Shown here one piece after another: positions 13,565 through 25,750 of a stretch of 64,000 nt of DNA. The stretch comes from Rhinopithecus roxellana. Lineage: Eukaryota > Chordata > Mammalia > Primates > Cercopithecidae. The stretch spans positions 36,092,611-36,156,610 of the forward strand of contig NC_044555.1 in the NCBI RefSeq assembly GCF_007565055.1. Reading direction: 5' to 3'. Within the stretch, counting starts at the first letter, position 1, and each line of letters opens with the position of its first letter. The position numbers and the translations under genes were made by a program. The notes beneath the pieces were generated by a model, which saw nothing but the letters and a program-made list of their open reading frames with translations, was not told the DNA's origin and made no database searches.

Positions 13565-14605
13565 TACTCTCAAACAAGATGGGTTTTAACTGTGCAGGTT
13601 CACTTATACATAGATTTTTAAAAATAAATATACATTACAAAACTTTTTGGAGATTTGTGACCATTTGAAAATCTCACAGATGAACCACATAGCCTAGAAA
13701 TTTGGGGAAAAAAAGTCGGGTATATTGTGAAGGCATAAAATATTTATAGATATTCATTTATTTTATTATGTGCTACCATAAAATATATACAAATCTATTA
13801 TAAAAAGTTACAATTCATCAAATATTAAGCGCACACTTACAGACTAGACATGGCACCATTCACAGTCAAGAGAAGTGTAAACAAACCTAAAGATGAAGTA
13901 TTAAATCATAATTGTATAAAATTAACTATAGTACCTACTGTATTACTTTAACAATTTCATAGCTACCTCCTGTTGCTATCACAGTAAACTCAAGTGTTGC
14001 AAATATACACTTAAAACACCGTGTGACACTAGTCATCTCCACAGGACTAGTTGTCTCCCCAGTAAATTCCATATCACAGCAAAAAGTGATCTCTTGAGAT
14101 TCTTGCATATTTTTCATCGTATGTAGTGCAATACCGTAAACCTTTAATAACACCATGGGACCCACATGAAGTGCACTAGTGATGCTTGAAGTGGTCCCAA
14201 GAAGCAGAGAAAAGTCATCACATTACAAGAAAATCTGAATGGCTTGATGTATAATGTAGATTGAGGTCTGCAGCTGCAGTTGCCTCCCATATCAGACAGA
14301 TGACTCATCTTGTAAACAGATGATGTAAACTTATGGCATTGATAAATATATTACAGTACTGTAAATGCATTTTCTCTTCTTTAAGATTTTCTTTTCTCTA
14401 TCTTACTTTCTTGTAAGAATACCATATACAATACATGGAAAGTACAATACATGTGTTAATAGACTGTTTATGTTAAGGGTAAGGCTTCCAGTCAAGAGTA
14501 GGCTATTAGTAAAGTTTTGAGGGAGTTAAAACTTTTATGTGGATTTTTGACTGTGTGAGTTTTCTGGCACACCTAGTCCCCCACATTGTTCAAGGGATAT
14601 AATCT
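13565..14605 (+). mobile_element. Tigger2-like DNA transposon
   Basis: The left end ('gggttttaactgtgcaggtt', then 'cacttatacatagattttt') and right end ('ttttgactgtgtgag', 'cacattgttcaaggg') look like degenerate terminal inverted repeats of pogo-like (TcMar-Tigger) elements ('ttgttcaagggtcaactg' type). Interior phrases such as 'gtaataa'-rich stretches and 'aagcagagaaaagtcatcac' fit a Tigger2 family member. No transposase frame remains. Coordinates are to within about 20 bases. Confidence 0.75.
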
Positions 14606-14679
14606 TGATTACCCAAATATTAGAATTCATTGGAAAAATTAACTTTAATTCTTAAGTCTAAAAGTCATTTTTAGTAATA

Positions 14680-15445
14680 GCATTTAACACACTTATTGAG
14701 CTATAACTCACACACCATACAATTCACTCATATAAACTGCATAGTTGAATACAATTGAATAACTTTTTGTATATTCAGATAGTTGAGCATCATCACCACA
14801 ATCATATTTAGAATATCTTCAGTTTCCCAAAAGGAATGTCATCCTCTAACAATCCTCTCATTTCCCTCAGCCCTAGACAACCATTAATCTACTTTCTGTC
14901 TGAGTAGATTTGACTACTCCGATCATTTTATATATACAGAATTATGTAACATGTGACTTACTGTGTCTGGTTTCCTTCACTTAGCATATGTTTTCCTGTT
15001 TTCCATGTTGTAGCATACATGATTATTTAATTCCTTTTTATGGCAGAATAATATTTTCTTTATTGATACAGCACAATTTGTTCACCCATTTATTAGTTGA
15101 TGGACATCTGGGTTGTTTCTGCTTTTTGCTCTTGTGAATATTACTGTTATGAACATTCATGTAGAAATATTTGTTTGAATACCTATTTTCAGTTCTCTTG
15201 GATATACACCTGGGAATGGAATTTCTTGCTCATATGCTAACTCTGTGTTTAAGTTTTTGAGGAACTGGTAAACTGTTTTTTAAAGTGGCTGCAACATTTT
15301 ATATTTCTACCAGCAGGGTATGAGAGTTCCAATTTCTCCACATCCTTGGTAACACTTGTTGTTATCTTTTTTTATTACAACTATCCTAGTGTGGTGAAGT
15401 GATTTTTCTTTTTGGCTTAGGTTTGCATTTCCCTGATGGGTAATA
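14680..15445 (-). mobile_element. L1M 3' end fragment, minus strand
   Basis: Plus-strand phrases 'gagcatcatcaccacaatca', 'gatggacatctgggttgttt' and 'ccctgatgggtaat' are the complement of an old L1 3'UTR and ORF2 C-terminus (L1MB/MC-like). Heavily decayed. Confidence 0.78.
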
Positions 15446-15853
15446 ATTTAAACTAGGGCAGTTTAAATGCTCCCTCTGTGTGTGGGTATCAGCTATGTTT
15501 GGCCCTGTTTTGTCTTCTGTTATAATATTGTACCAGTGGGCTCAAGGCTCCAAAATTGCTGCACACTCCTTCTCCCCATGTACATAAATGCTCTCTGCAC
15601 CATGCCACCACTGGGCGGTGGCATCAGGGATTCATGGAGGGATCAGGGAGGAGTGGCATCAGGGATTCAGGACTGCTTTTCCTACCTCTTCAAGTGCCTC
15701 TTTCAGAGATACAAAGTTAAATCCAGGTACTGTGAGTGCTCACCTGATTTTGCTTCTTATGAAGGTTCATTTTTGTGTAGAGAGCTTTTAAATTGGTGTC
15801 CTTGCATAAGTGACATTCAGTGGAACCTTCTATTCGGCCACCTTGCTCCCCCC
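15446..15853. other. Unassigned sequence, possibly old L1 5' region
   Basis: About 400 bases of higher GC content. A 131-codon open frame (15467-15862, plus) crosses it, but the protein has no recognisable motif and runs into an Alu. 'tctattcggccaccttgctc' near 15830 resembles the complement of an L1 5' end ('gcaagatggcagaatag' type), so this may be minus-strand L1 5'UTR. A direct repeat 'gtggcatcagggattca' occurs at 15619 and 15653. Confidence 0.4.
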
Positions 15854-16144
15854 TTTTTTTAAGAGATGGGGACGCTCCATCTCTTATACCCCATGCTGGA
15901 ATATAGTGGATCAGTTATAGTTCACGCTACCCTCAAACTCATGGGATTTAGCAATCCTCCTGCCTCGGCCTCTCAAGTAGCTGAGACTACAGTTGCATGC
16001 CACCACGCCTGGCTAAATTTTGCAGAGATGAGGTCTCGGTATGTTGCTCAGGCTGATCTTGAACTCCTGATCTCAAGTGATCCTCCTGCCTTGTCCTCCC
16101 AAAGGTGCTGGGATTACAGACATGAACCACAATACCCAGTCTGG
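15854..16144 (-). mobile_element. AluJ-type element, minus strand
   Basis: It starts with a short T run and 'agagatggggacgctccatc', and ends 'gggattacagacatgaaccac'. The strong divergence (for example 'aaccacaatacccagtctgg' for the 5' end) suggests the oldest Alu subfamily in the window. The 95-codon open frame on the plus strand is a typical antisense-Alu frame. Confidence 0.9.
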
Positions 16145-16499
16145 TACTTTTAAAGACGATACTGCTTACTCCTCCACATATGCTGAAATTAAATCACTCT
16201 CTAGATTTGATGTGGACTAACGTGAATGACTTTGCATCTCTAGATTCTCAAATGTAACAAACTGAGTACTTAAGCTATTTTCATTATTTCAAAAGACTCA
16301 ATAGAAATTACATGCTTCTAAGTAGTATAACAGCACAGGCCTATCAGAAAAAGTGAGAGAGACAATAGCTGTCTGAATGTCAAGTTGCTTTAGAATGAAA
16401 GAAACTTCTCTCTGTAGCATCCTTTTGTTAACTTTTGTCAATAAGCGGCTCTGATATGAACATTTATGTAATTAATACAAATAAAGAAAAAAGTTATTA

Positions 16500-16995
16500 C
16501 TCTAAAGTGCTTGTATTCGTCAGGACTTTCCAGAGAAACAGAACCAAAGGAGAGAGAAATACACAAATAAAAGGAGTTTTATTATAGGAATTTGCTCCCA
16601 CAGTTATGGAGGCTAATAAGTTCCATGTTCTGCTGTCTGCAAGCTGAAGAACCAAGGAAAGCTGGTGGTGTAATTCACTCTGAGTCAGAAGGCCTGAGAA
16701 TGGGAGTGCGAGGAAGAGGCTGTTATGGTGTAAGTTCCAGTCAGAATCTGAAGGACATGGACCAAGAGCGCTGATGTCCAAGGGTAGAAGATGGATATCT
16801 TGGCTGAGGCAAAGACAGTAAATTGACCACTTTTTGTTCTCTTTAGGCCCTCAAAAGATTGCACCTGCATGTGTGAGGACAATCTTCTTTACTCAGTCTA
16901 ACTCAAATGCTATCTATTCCAGAAATACTCTTCACAGACACAAGCAGAAATGTTTTACCAGCTATCTGATCATCTTTTAGCCCACTCAAGTTGAC
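16500..16995. mobile_element. Old interspersed repeat ('cagagaaacagaaccaa' family)
   Basis: Contains the widespread module 'ccagagaaacagaaccaaag' ... 'ggagttttattataggaatt' ... 'cagttatggaggctaataag', ending near 'cactcaagttgacacatatt'. I recognise it as a common ancient mammalian repeat but will not name the family without a library search. No coding potential. Confidence 0.6.
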
Positions 16996-17204
16996 ACATA
17001 TTAATAAATGAATTGTCACAGTGCCATTTATTAGACAAAATATTTGTGTATATGTGTTCTATGAAAAAAATGACCAAAGTCATTTTTGTACAAATTTTGG
17101 AACCACTGACACAAAGAGTTCCTTGAATTTTTTCAGATACCATTCATTTATCTGATAAATGTTTTGAAAGATTTCTCTCAGTCTGTGAATTATGTTTTTA
17201 TGAA

Positions 17205-18030
17205 CTTAACAACAACAAAAATGTAAAACATGGGCAATGGCTTAAATAGACATTTTTCTAAAGAAGACATGAATATCCAACAAACACGTTAAAACATGCT
17301 CAACATCACTAATCACTATGGAAATGCATATAATGAGATACCACTACATACCCATTAAGATGACCACTATAAAAATATACCAAATGAAAAGGACTGATTT
17401 GGATGTGGGGAAATTACAACACTTGTCCCCCATTGGTGCAAATTTAAATGGTGCAACCACTATGAAAAACAGTATGGCATTTCCTAAAAAAATAAAAATA
17501 AATTTACCATTTAATCTAGCTATTCCACTCCTTGGTATATAGCCAAATAAACTAAAAGAAGAGTCTTGAAGATATATTTGTACACCTATGTTTATAATAG
17601 CATTATTCACAGTAGACAAAATCTGGAGGCAAATCAAATGTTCTCCTATGAATAAATGGATTAACAAATTTAATCCACACAATGGGATGTTATTTAGCTT
17701 TAGAAATGAAGGAAGTACTGACATACACTATAACCTGGATGAATTTTGAAGGCGTTATGCTAATTGAATTAAGTCAACCACAAAGGGCAAATATTCTATG
17801 ATTCACCTTATATGAGGTTTGAAGAGTAGTCAAGTTCATTGAAACAAAAAGTAGAAACATGATTTCAGGGCCCCAGGGAAATAAGGAAATGGGGAGTTGT
17901 TTAATTAGTGTACAGTTTTAGTTTTGCCAGATGCAAAGGGTTCTAGAGATTGGTTGTAAAACACTGTGAATATAAATTATTAAGATGGTTAATATTATGT
18001 TACATGTATTTTACCATAATTTATTTTATA
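17205..18030 (+). mobile_element. L1M 3' end fragment
   Basis: 'gacatttttctaaagaagac', 'ctattccactccttggtata' and 'ggaagtactgacatacac' mark an old L1 ORF2 C-terminus. The 3'UTR-like part ends near 'tgttacatgtattttaccat'. Frames are short and broken on both strands. Confidence 0.78.
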
Positions 18031-18054
18031 AAATCTTTCTTTGGTATTAGACAC

Positions 18055-18235
18055 ACAGGACTGTGTATGTAGAAAATCCCAAAGAACGAACTAAAAAACC
18101 CATCATGACTATAGTAAGGTTGCAGAACATAGGGTTAACACACAAAACTCAACTGCTTTCTTATGTACCAGCAATGAGCAATTTGAATTCGAAAGTAAAA
18201 GCACAATATTATTTACATTAGCACAAAATTCTAGG
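18055..18235 (+). mobile_element. L1 ORF2 internal fragment
   Basis: 'tatagtaaggttgcagaaca' and 'ctcaactgctttcttatgtac' match L1 ORF2 in the reverse transcriptase region. At its right edge it meets minus-strand L1M sequence, so the two may be parts of one rearranged insertion. Confidence 0.65.
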
Positions 18236-19482
18236 TTGGTGATTGCTTTCTTTTACCACTTTAAATATTTCACTCCACTCTCTTAATTGCATCATTTCTG
18301 AGGAGAAATTCAATGTACTTCTTTCTTTGTTACTCTGTAATTAAAGTTTTTTTCTTCCTCCAGCTTCTTTCAAGATTTTTTTTTTTCGGATTTTTATTTT
18401 ATATAGTTTGAGTATGATATGCTTACTTGTTTTTTTTTTTTTTTTTTTGTATTTATTCTGCTTGGTGTTCTCTGAGCTTCTTGGAACTGTGATTATGTGT
18501 TTATCACTAACTTAGGTAAATTCTTATACATGATTGCTTCCAGTTTTTCTTCTGTTCTGTTTTTCCTTTCTTCTCCTTCTTTTATTCTCATTACATATAT
18601 ATTTTTGTAATTGTTCCACAGATTTTTTATATTTTATTCTGCATTTTTTATCATTTTTTTTTTCATATTAGGTTTCGTTTTTGAGGTCCCGTGACATTTC
18701 TTCAAACTGACTGATTCTTTCCTCCGCTGTGTGTAGTCTGCTGATGAGTTTATCAAAGACATTTTTCACTTGTGTTATGATGTTGTGGATTCCTCCCTAG
18801 AGCTTCCATTTCTCTGTTTATATGTTGTCTATTTTTAGAGCCTGAAGCATATTAATCATAGTTGTCTTTGGGCCTGATGCTTACTCTGTCTCTTCAAAGT
18901 GTGTTTTTTGTCTTTAAATGCATCTTATTACTATTTTTTAATTTTCACAAATTTAAAGATGTTCATATTTATTTTTCTGTGAACCATAGGATATAGTTTA
19001 CTTTTTTTTCCTTTGCAGATATTCTTTTATGTCTTTTTAAAAATAATTTCAACTTGTATTTTAGAATCAGAGGTATATTTGTTGGTTTGTTACATAGACA
19101 CACTGTATTTTTGTTGCAAGTCAGATGTGATATACTGTTTCAAAAGAACTGAAGAAAAGAAACCTTTAGTGTGAGGTTTTATGTTTATCTGGCTAATTGT
19201 TCGTCTGTGTTTGCATCTGCTGTAGCTGTAGATGTCACAGGCTAAAATTTCCTCTAATGTCCTTGTTTTTGTCTCACCTCTTATCTTGGAGTTTCCCTGG
19301 AGACTTCTTAAATGTCATCTGAGATGCCCATTCTTTCTGTTGTATTCTGCTATTATACTGGAGTCCTCTCGCTGTGGTGGTAAGGTCTGAATGAGGAGAA
19401 GTGTTCTATATTCCTATGGTTAGGTCTCAGTCTTTTGGCGACTTTTGCCCTTGGCCTGTGACCTTCACAAGAATTTCTCTCC

Positions 19483-19513
<31 letters not shown>

Positions 19514-20060
19514 TTTTTTTTTTTTTTTTTTTCTGATAAAACCAAAGCAGATTAGGTCCTGGTAAGATAGTTTCTTTGAGGGAAGGCCTTGTTGAAACAA
19601 ATTGAATACTCTGGGCACATTTTAAAGTGACTATATTTTTCCCTCTACCTGCTGGAAACATGAAAGTATATTTCTGTCATCTTCAATATGAGAACCTAAT
19701 ATGGATCCTGGAGGTAAAGCTCATGAAACTCGGGGGGTCCCCATAAGACTGGACTCCCTGGGGTTTTAGCTTTCAGTCTAGTCCACAATGAGCCTCTAGC
19801 AATTCATTAGTTACAGATTATGTTTTCCTCCTCTAACACTAATTCTCACAAAGCCTTCTACTGCTAAGATTGTGCTCTGATAAGTTATGATTCTCCTTTT
19901 CCACCTGTTTATCTCTTCAAATTTTGGGGCTGTGTTTGCCCCGTGACTCCAGTTCTTCATACATCAGGAAGAGTTATTGATTTTCAGTTTGTTCAGTATT
20001 TTTTTCTTGTTGTATGAATGGGAGAATAAATATCTAAGCTCCTTATGTGCCACACCAGAA
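18236..20060 (-). mobile_element. L1M 5' portion (ORF1/5'UTR type), minus strand
   Basis: Plus-strand phrases 'gtgttctctgagcttcttgg', 'ttgatgcttactctgtctct'-like text near 18877 and 'tatggttaggtctcagtctt' near 19415 are typical complements of the ORF1 and 5' region of L1MC/ME-type elements. It carries a (CT)n/(T)n expansion at 19480-19531. The frames at 19353-19661 are products of that simple repeat. Confidence 0.65.
19480..19531 (+). repeat. (CT)n followed by poly-T
   Basis: About 30 bases of CT repeats ending in a run of more than 20 T, inside old L1 sequence. Confidence 0.95.
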
Positions 20061-21400
20061 AATAAATTTCAGTAACATTTTCAACTTACGAATCTTACCA
20101 TATTAGTCAAAACGAAAAGAAACTTCCTATTGCTTTTAGAATATATAATGTTAAAACTTTCTGATTTCTGAAGTGTTTTGTTTTTTTCTTATTCCTGGGC
20201 TTGAAGAGAGGACAGGTTAGTGAATAATTTATTATCTAAGAAATACACATGATTTTATCTGTTTCCATGGAGTTTTATCATTCTCTACACATTCATAAAT
20301 GTGAATGACTATTCAAGGAAATGATGTTCTGCAAAGCATTTCAACGAGCTTGCTTTCCAACCTACAATTTAAATTGACAGCAATTAAATCTTACCAAAGA
20401 AGGACTTGTTTTTTTAAAAGCAAAAATGAGCATATGGTGAAAACCAGTATTTTGAGGTCAGTTACTACTCTGTAAAATGGTGGTACTAAACTAGTTTATT
20501 TCAATGTCAACAATTTAGCCACAAGGAGCATGGTTATTAATTGTGTTAAAATGCAATTAATTGAAATATTAGACAACTAATTCTTAAGTTAAGGGCCTAG
20601 GACAGAATGATGAAAAAGACGGAAATAATCATTTTTAAAATTTAAGTAAAAAGAAAAGTCCTTAGGTATTTCCATTACATATCAGTTTATTTGAGTCAAG
20701 AATTGCCAAGTAAAGGAATTTAGGAAAAGGTACAGAAAAAAGAAGGCAATCCCTATTTAATGTCATTTAGTTCATTCATTGCTAATGATAGATTTATTTT
20801 AAGTGATATATATCAAATGCCAAAATATGTAAGTCCACACTTAAAATAATAAAATAAAAATCTCTTTTGTCATCTAAATACGAAGCAAGCCTCTGCTAAA
20901 TCATGTTTATCCTTTACCCTGAACATCATTTCATAATGTATCAGATTCAATATTCTTGTTCTAAAGCAGATCAAAATGATTACAAAGAAATCTAAATTAT
21001 TTTCTTTTGTTTTTGCTTTCTATTTACTTTGAACATAAAGATTATTCATTTCTTAGAAAATTATTTTGAATGAATGTATTTTAAAAATATACTTCTCAGT
21101 AGGATAACTTGAATTATTAATTCCTATAATTTCCTACAACTTCTTTTTTGGACAATATGGCCCAGAACTCTGCTCAAAATTTCTAGATTTTGAGTAAAAT
21201 GTAGGTTTTGCTGCCAAAAGTAAGGGCAACCTCCAATAAGTCATTGGAAGCAAAGGAAAGTTGAAATACTAAAAACAAACAAACAAACAAAAGCAAAAAA
21301 ACCCTATTTTTTAAAGTATTCTAATGTTTATGCGTTTTTCGGTGGGGATAAGATACTTACTGAAAATTTTGTTACATGTGCATTGTCACATTTTAAGGAA
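20061..21400. other. Unique, non-coding sequence
   Basis: AT-rich, no recognisable gene or repeat. A small (AAAC)n occurs near 21270-21290. Confidence 0.5.
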
Positions 21401-22170
21401 AACTATGGGAAGAGTAAAAATTGAGTGTACAACTTGAAAATTGGCAGAGGTTAAGTAATAGAATTCACAAACAAATCTCAATGAAAGGCAAGAAACAAGA
21501 AAAAACAAAAAGGGCGGGCATAGAAAACGCAGGACAAATACAAAGCAAAAGTAATTGGGTAGGAACAAGTTCTCATATAAAAGTAATTACAGCCAAGTTA
21601 AATGAACTAAACCCACTAGTTAAAAGACAGAGGTGGTTATAATGTTTTGAAAATTCTCAGCTGTATTTAAAATGTAAGAGTGTAATAAATATGAAAGTAA
21701 AGGATGAAAGAAGATATACTAACTTCTTTGGTCAAATACTAACCCCAATAAGCCAAATTAACTGTATTAATATCAAACAATGAGGTAAGATTAACACATT
21801 ATCAGGGATAAGGATGGTTACTACAAGAAATAAAAGATATAAAGCATGAGAAAAATATACTTGTAAACTGTACATACCTAATAGCACAGCCTGAGATTAG
21901 AAATGCAGGACGATATTGCCAATTCCACCAGCATAGCAGAAAAATCAACACAACTTCCAAAATTAGAAAACAAATAAAATTATTGATTGAAACTGACCAC
22001 CATAAAACAAGATTTATTTTATAAGTATTATATTTTATTGTAAATGTGTTTCCAGAATTCTATAAACCTTATAGAGATGACAAAAAGGAACTAGACATGG
22101 TAAAAATTCCTAGCACATTAAATAATATCCTGGTATTCTCTAAAACCGGTTTTTCCCAAAGTAGCTTATA
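21401..22170 (+). mobile_element. Ancient L1 ORF2 endonuclease-region fragment
   Basis: 'gaactaaacccactagttaa' followed by 'aagacagagg', and 'actgtattaatatcaaacaa', match the pattern of L1 ORF2 just downstream of the endonuclease N-terminus ('aatggactaaactc..ccagttaaaagacagag'). Very diverged, so the boundaries are approximate. Confidence 0.55.
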
Positions 22171-22707
22171 TCTTACTCAAAATGAATATTAAGAGGTGAA
22201 ACTTCTGTGTAATTCTGAATTCTCATTTCAAGCCCACATTTAAATGTATAAAATAAAGAACACGTACTTTTTTCTATAAGATTTCATATCCTCTGTAATG
22301 CATTGACTTGTCTATATGGCACCCTGATTCACCCTTATTAGGATGGAATCAGATATTTCTATCCTAATCACAGAAGATCAAAGATTAAAATAAAGCTCCA
22401 AAATGTCAGGGGTTAAGAGATTCAGTCCATTTTTAGACAACTGACTTATGAATCACCAAACAATTTTAAGGTTAAGAAGTGGCATTTGGTATCCATTGGC
22501 AAATAGTATTGGGTGTAATTAAGTTTTCATTTTCTTTATTGTTACATATTTTGAAAGTGGTAAATCTCATCCAGCTTTAACAGTATGTGGTACTCCAATA
22601 AGTTACATACGGTATATTTGTTTTTTTTATTTATTTATTTATTTTAATTACTGGAAACACATAGTAAGAACACTTTTGCAAAATTATAACTGAGAAAATT
22701 ATGACAG
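22171..22707. other. Unique sequence with (TTTA)n
   Basis: No gene seen. A short T-rich (TTTA)n lies at 22621-22648. Confidence 0.5.
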
Positions 22708-23395
22708 TGAAAGTAATTAGGCCTAACCAACTCCATCTTCCTTCTAACCTTTAAACTATCTTTGTTCATTCCTGGGCTTAAGCCCAACTAACTTTGGGAA
22801 GGAATTCAGTTCATGGTTTAAGTCTGAAACCAAATTGATAAAAGCCCTTTCCTGAAAAGACCCCCTTCTTGCCTGGGGACCAGTCTGCCTTTGCAGGACT
22901 AACAAATTAGCTACAAGACTAGCAATTACAGCTTAGGGGTCCGTGCACCCTCTGGCTCCAAGAGTCTGAACCTCCCCAAATTGCTCCTGGGGATAACATC
23001 ATTCTTGCCAAACCTAAGATCAATTCTTGAGATATTTTGCAGCCCCTGCACTGGATGGATCTCAGCTGACACCACCCAGACCTGTAATCTGGCTCAACCA
23101 GTTCTGCCATCCCACCCAGGAACAGAAGACAACAAAAAAACCTCACCTCGACCCCCTAAGATTCTATCTCCAACCTGACCAATCAGCACTTTCCATTTCC
23201 CAAGCCCCTATCAGCCAAATTATCTTTAAAAATTCTGTTCCCCGAATCGGGGAGACTGATTTGAGTAATAATAAAACTCTGGTTTCCCACATGGCTGGCT
23301 CTGCATGAATGACTCTTTCTCCATTGCAACTCCCCTACAGTGGTAAATTGGCTTTGTCTAGGCAGAGGGCAAGGTGAACCCATTGGCCGGTTACA
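22708..23395 (+). mobile_element. Solitary ERV1-type LTR (MER4-like)
   Basis: A 688-base segment that starts TG ('tgaaagtaattaggcctaac') and ends CA ('cattggccggttaca'). It has a plausible polyadenylation signal AATAAA at 23270-23275, followed by a GT/CT-rich U5 with 'ctctttctccattgcaactc' and 'aggcagagggcaaggtgaac'. This layout fits gammaretrovirus-like LTRs of the MER4 group. Flanking ACAG/ATAG is an imperfect 4-base target duplication. No internal viral genes adjoin it, so it is a recombined solo LTR. Its GC content is clearly higher than its surroundings. Confidence 0.75.
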
Positions 23396-23874
23396 ATAGC
23401 TTTACCATTTTTAAACACTTAAAGTAACATACCCACATTAAAAGAAAACTGTTTCTCTGGCCTTTTATTATCCTTGAGCATAAAAGAAAAAAAGCTTACT
23501 CTTATTTTCAAACATTATTAACTGAGAATTGTGTAACCAATGGTTTAAGGCCATTATTACTATTTAAATAAACAATTAGCTACATAGTACTGATTTTTTT
23601 TTTTTTAAGAACTAGCTGGATAAGATTTTTTTTCTTTTAGTACCTCATATGACTGTATAAGCTTCTACCCGAGTGTGATTAAATGGCATAATATACCAAG
23701 TATGGCTTAGAAGACTACTTATTGAATATTATAGTTTTGAGTAATATCATTATTTTAGCTATGTATGTTATTTATAAAAGATTATTTGTAAGACTGATTT
23801 GCATAGTAAGCTAAAGAATAGCATTACTAATTTTTGTTCATTTTAAGTGCTACACGTCACTTTTAGAAATGATG
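23396..23874. other. Unique, non-coding sequence
   Basis: AT-rich with poly-T near 23595. Nothing recognisable. Confidence 0.5.
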
Positions 23875-24428
23875 AGAATGTAAATTAATATAGTTATTAT
23901 GGACAACTGTATAGAGATTCCTCAAAAAACTAAAAATAGAATTACCATATTATCCGATATTACCACTTCTGAGTACTTATCCTTAAATATTTGAGATCAG
24001 TATGTCAGATAAATGTCTGCTCTCCCATATTCCTTGCAGCACTGTTTACAATAGCTAACTTATGGAATCAACCTAAGTGTTCATCAATAGACAAATGGAT
24101 AAAGAAAATGTGGTATACATAAACAATAGAACTCAGTTTTAAAAAGAACGTAATTTTGTCTTTTTTGACAACATAGATGAAATTAACGACCATTTGATAA
24201 GCGAAAGAAACCAGGCACAGAAAAACAAATGCCGCGTATTCCCACTTATACGTAAAATCTTTAACAATCAAACTCAGAGATGCAGAGAATAGAATAGTGG
24301 TTAGCATAACCTGGGGGAATGAAGAGATGGCCAAAGTGTACAAAACCTCAATGAGAAGGAATAACTTTTTTTTTTTTTAACTTTCAAATATACTGCACAG
24401 CATGGTGAATACAGTAAATAATAATATA
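23875..24428 (+). mobile_element. L1MA-type 3' end, left part
   Basis: 'gacaaatggataaagaaaatg' near 24090 and 'tagaatagtggttagcataac' near 24290 identify the ORF2 C-terminus and 3'UTR. The sequence breaks off near 24428 and resumes at about 25550, on the far side of an inverted younger L1. Confidence 0.82.
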
Positions 24429-24782
24429 TCATATATTTGGTTTATTTTATTTTTTCTATAAGTTATTGGAGTATAGGTGGTATTTGGTTACATGAATAAG
24501 TTCTTTAGTGGCGATTTGTGAGATTTTGGTTCACCCATCACCAGAGCAGTATACACTGCACCATATTTGTAGTCTTTTATCCCTTGCCTCCCCCAACTCT
24601 TCCCCACAAATCTCCATCGCATCATTCTTATGCCTTTGCGTCCTCATAGCTTAGCTCCCACATATCAGTGAGAACATACGGCTTTCCATTCCTGAGTTAC
24701 TTCCCTTAGAACAATAGTCTCCAATCTCATCCAGGTCGCCGCAAATGATTTCAATTCATTCTTTTTATGGCTGAGTAGTATT

Positions 24783-24831
<49 letters not shown>

Positions 24832-24899
24832 TGCGTATATATATATGCTGTATATATACGTATATGTGTATGATGCATATATATGATGTGTATATATAT

Positions 24900-24932
<33 letters not shown>

Positions 24933-25549
24933 TTTTCTTTATCCACTCATTGCTTGATGGGCATTTGGCTTGGTTCCATGATTTTGCAATTGTGATCTGT
25001 GCAGCTGTAAACATGCATATGCACGTATCTTTTTCATATAATGACTTCTTTTCCTCTGACCTAATACAGTCAGGGTAGATACCCAGTAGTGGGGTTGCTG
25101 GATTAAACGGTAGTTCTACTTTTATTTCTTTAAGGAATATCCACACTGTTTTCCATAGTGGCTATACTAGTATAATTCCCACCAGCAGTACAGAAGTGTT
25201 CCCTGATCACTGCATCATCCACGCCAACATGTACTGTTTTTTGATTTTTTTTTTTATTATGGCCATGCTTGCAGGAGTAAGGTGGCATCCCATTGTGGTT
25301 TTGACTTGCATTTTCCTGATCATTAGTGATATTGAGCATTTTTCCATATGTTTGTTGGTCGTTTGTATATCTTCTTTTGAGAATTGTCTATTCATTTCCT
25401 TGGCCCAGTTTTTGAAGGGATTGTTTGGTTTTTCTTACCTATTTGTTTGAGTTTATTGTATATTCTGGATATTAGTCTTTTGTCAGAGTATAGATTGTGA
25501 AGATTTTCTCCCATTCTGTGGGTTGTCTGTTTACTCTGCTGACTGTATT
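24429..25549 (-). mobile_element. Primate L1 (L1PB/older L1PA type), inserted in L1MA
   Basis: On the plus strand it reads as the complement of an L1 3' end ('ataagttattggagtatagg', 'gtggtatttggttacatgaa'), then the ORF2 C-terminus up to 'ttgtctgtttactctgctga'. Degenerate copies of the target, 'tatatcatatattt' (about 24425) and 'tgtattgtatattt' (about 25545), flank it. Minus-strand frames at 24751-25146 and 25130-25395 carry ORF2 C-terminal text broken by the TA/CA repeat and by stops. Confidence 0.85.
24787..24931 (+). repeat. (TA)n / (CA)n microsatellite in L1 ORF2
   Basis: About 45 bases of TA repeats, then imperfect TA/TG-rich sequence, then (CA)n at 24910-24931. It occupies the L1 site where the sense strand reads 'aatgtggtatatatacacc'. 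The Tyr/Ile-rich frames here are artefacts. Confidence 0.95.
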
Positions 25550-25750
25550 GTATATTTGAAAATCACCAAGAGTATACATTTCAAATGTTCTCACCACACA
25601 CAAAAAAATGATAAGTAGCTGAAGTGATCAATATGTTAATTAGTTTGCTTTAGTTATTTCACATTTTATTCATATATCATAACATCTCTTTGTACCCCAT
25701 AAATGTATACAATATAATATGTATAAATTTATAATTTAAAAATTAAAATT
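25550..25750 (+). mobile_element. L1MA-type 3' end, right part
   Basis: 'aaatgttctcaccacacaca', 'gatcaatatgttaattagtt' and 'cataacatctctttgtaccc' are the terminal 3'UTR of the L1MA copy begun at 23875. Confidence 0.85.

Noticed and set aside
15467..15862. 131-codon open frame with several Cys residues
   Set aside because: No known motif, overlapped by other frames, ends in an Alu, and lies next to L1 sequence; likely chance.
24665..25146. Tyr/Ile/Val-rich open frames that look like membrane segments
   Set aside because: They are translations of the TA/CA microsatellite joined to decayed L1 ORF2.
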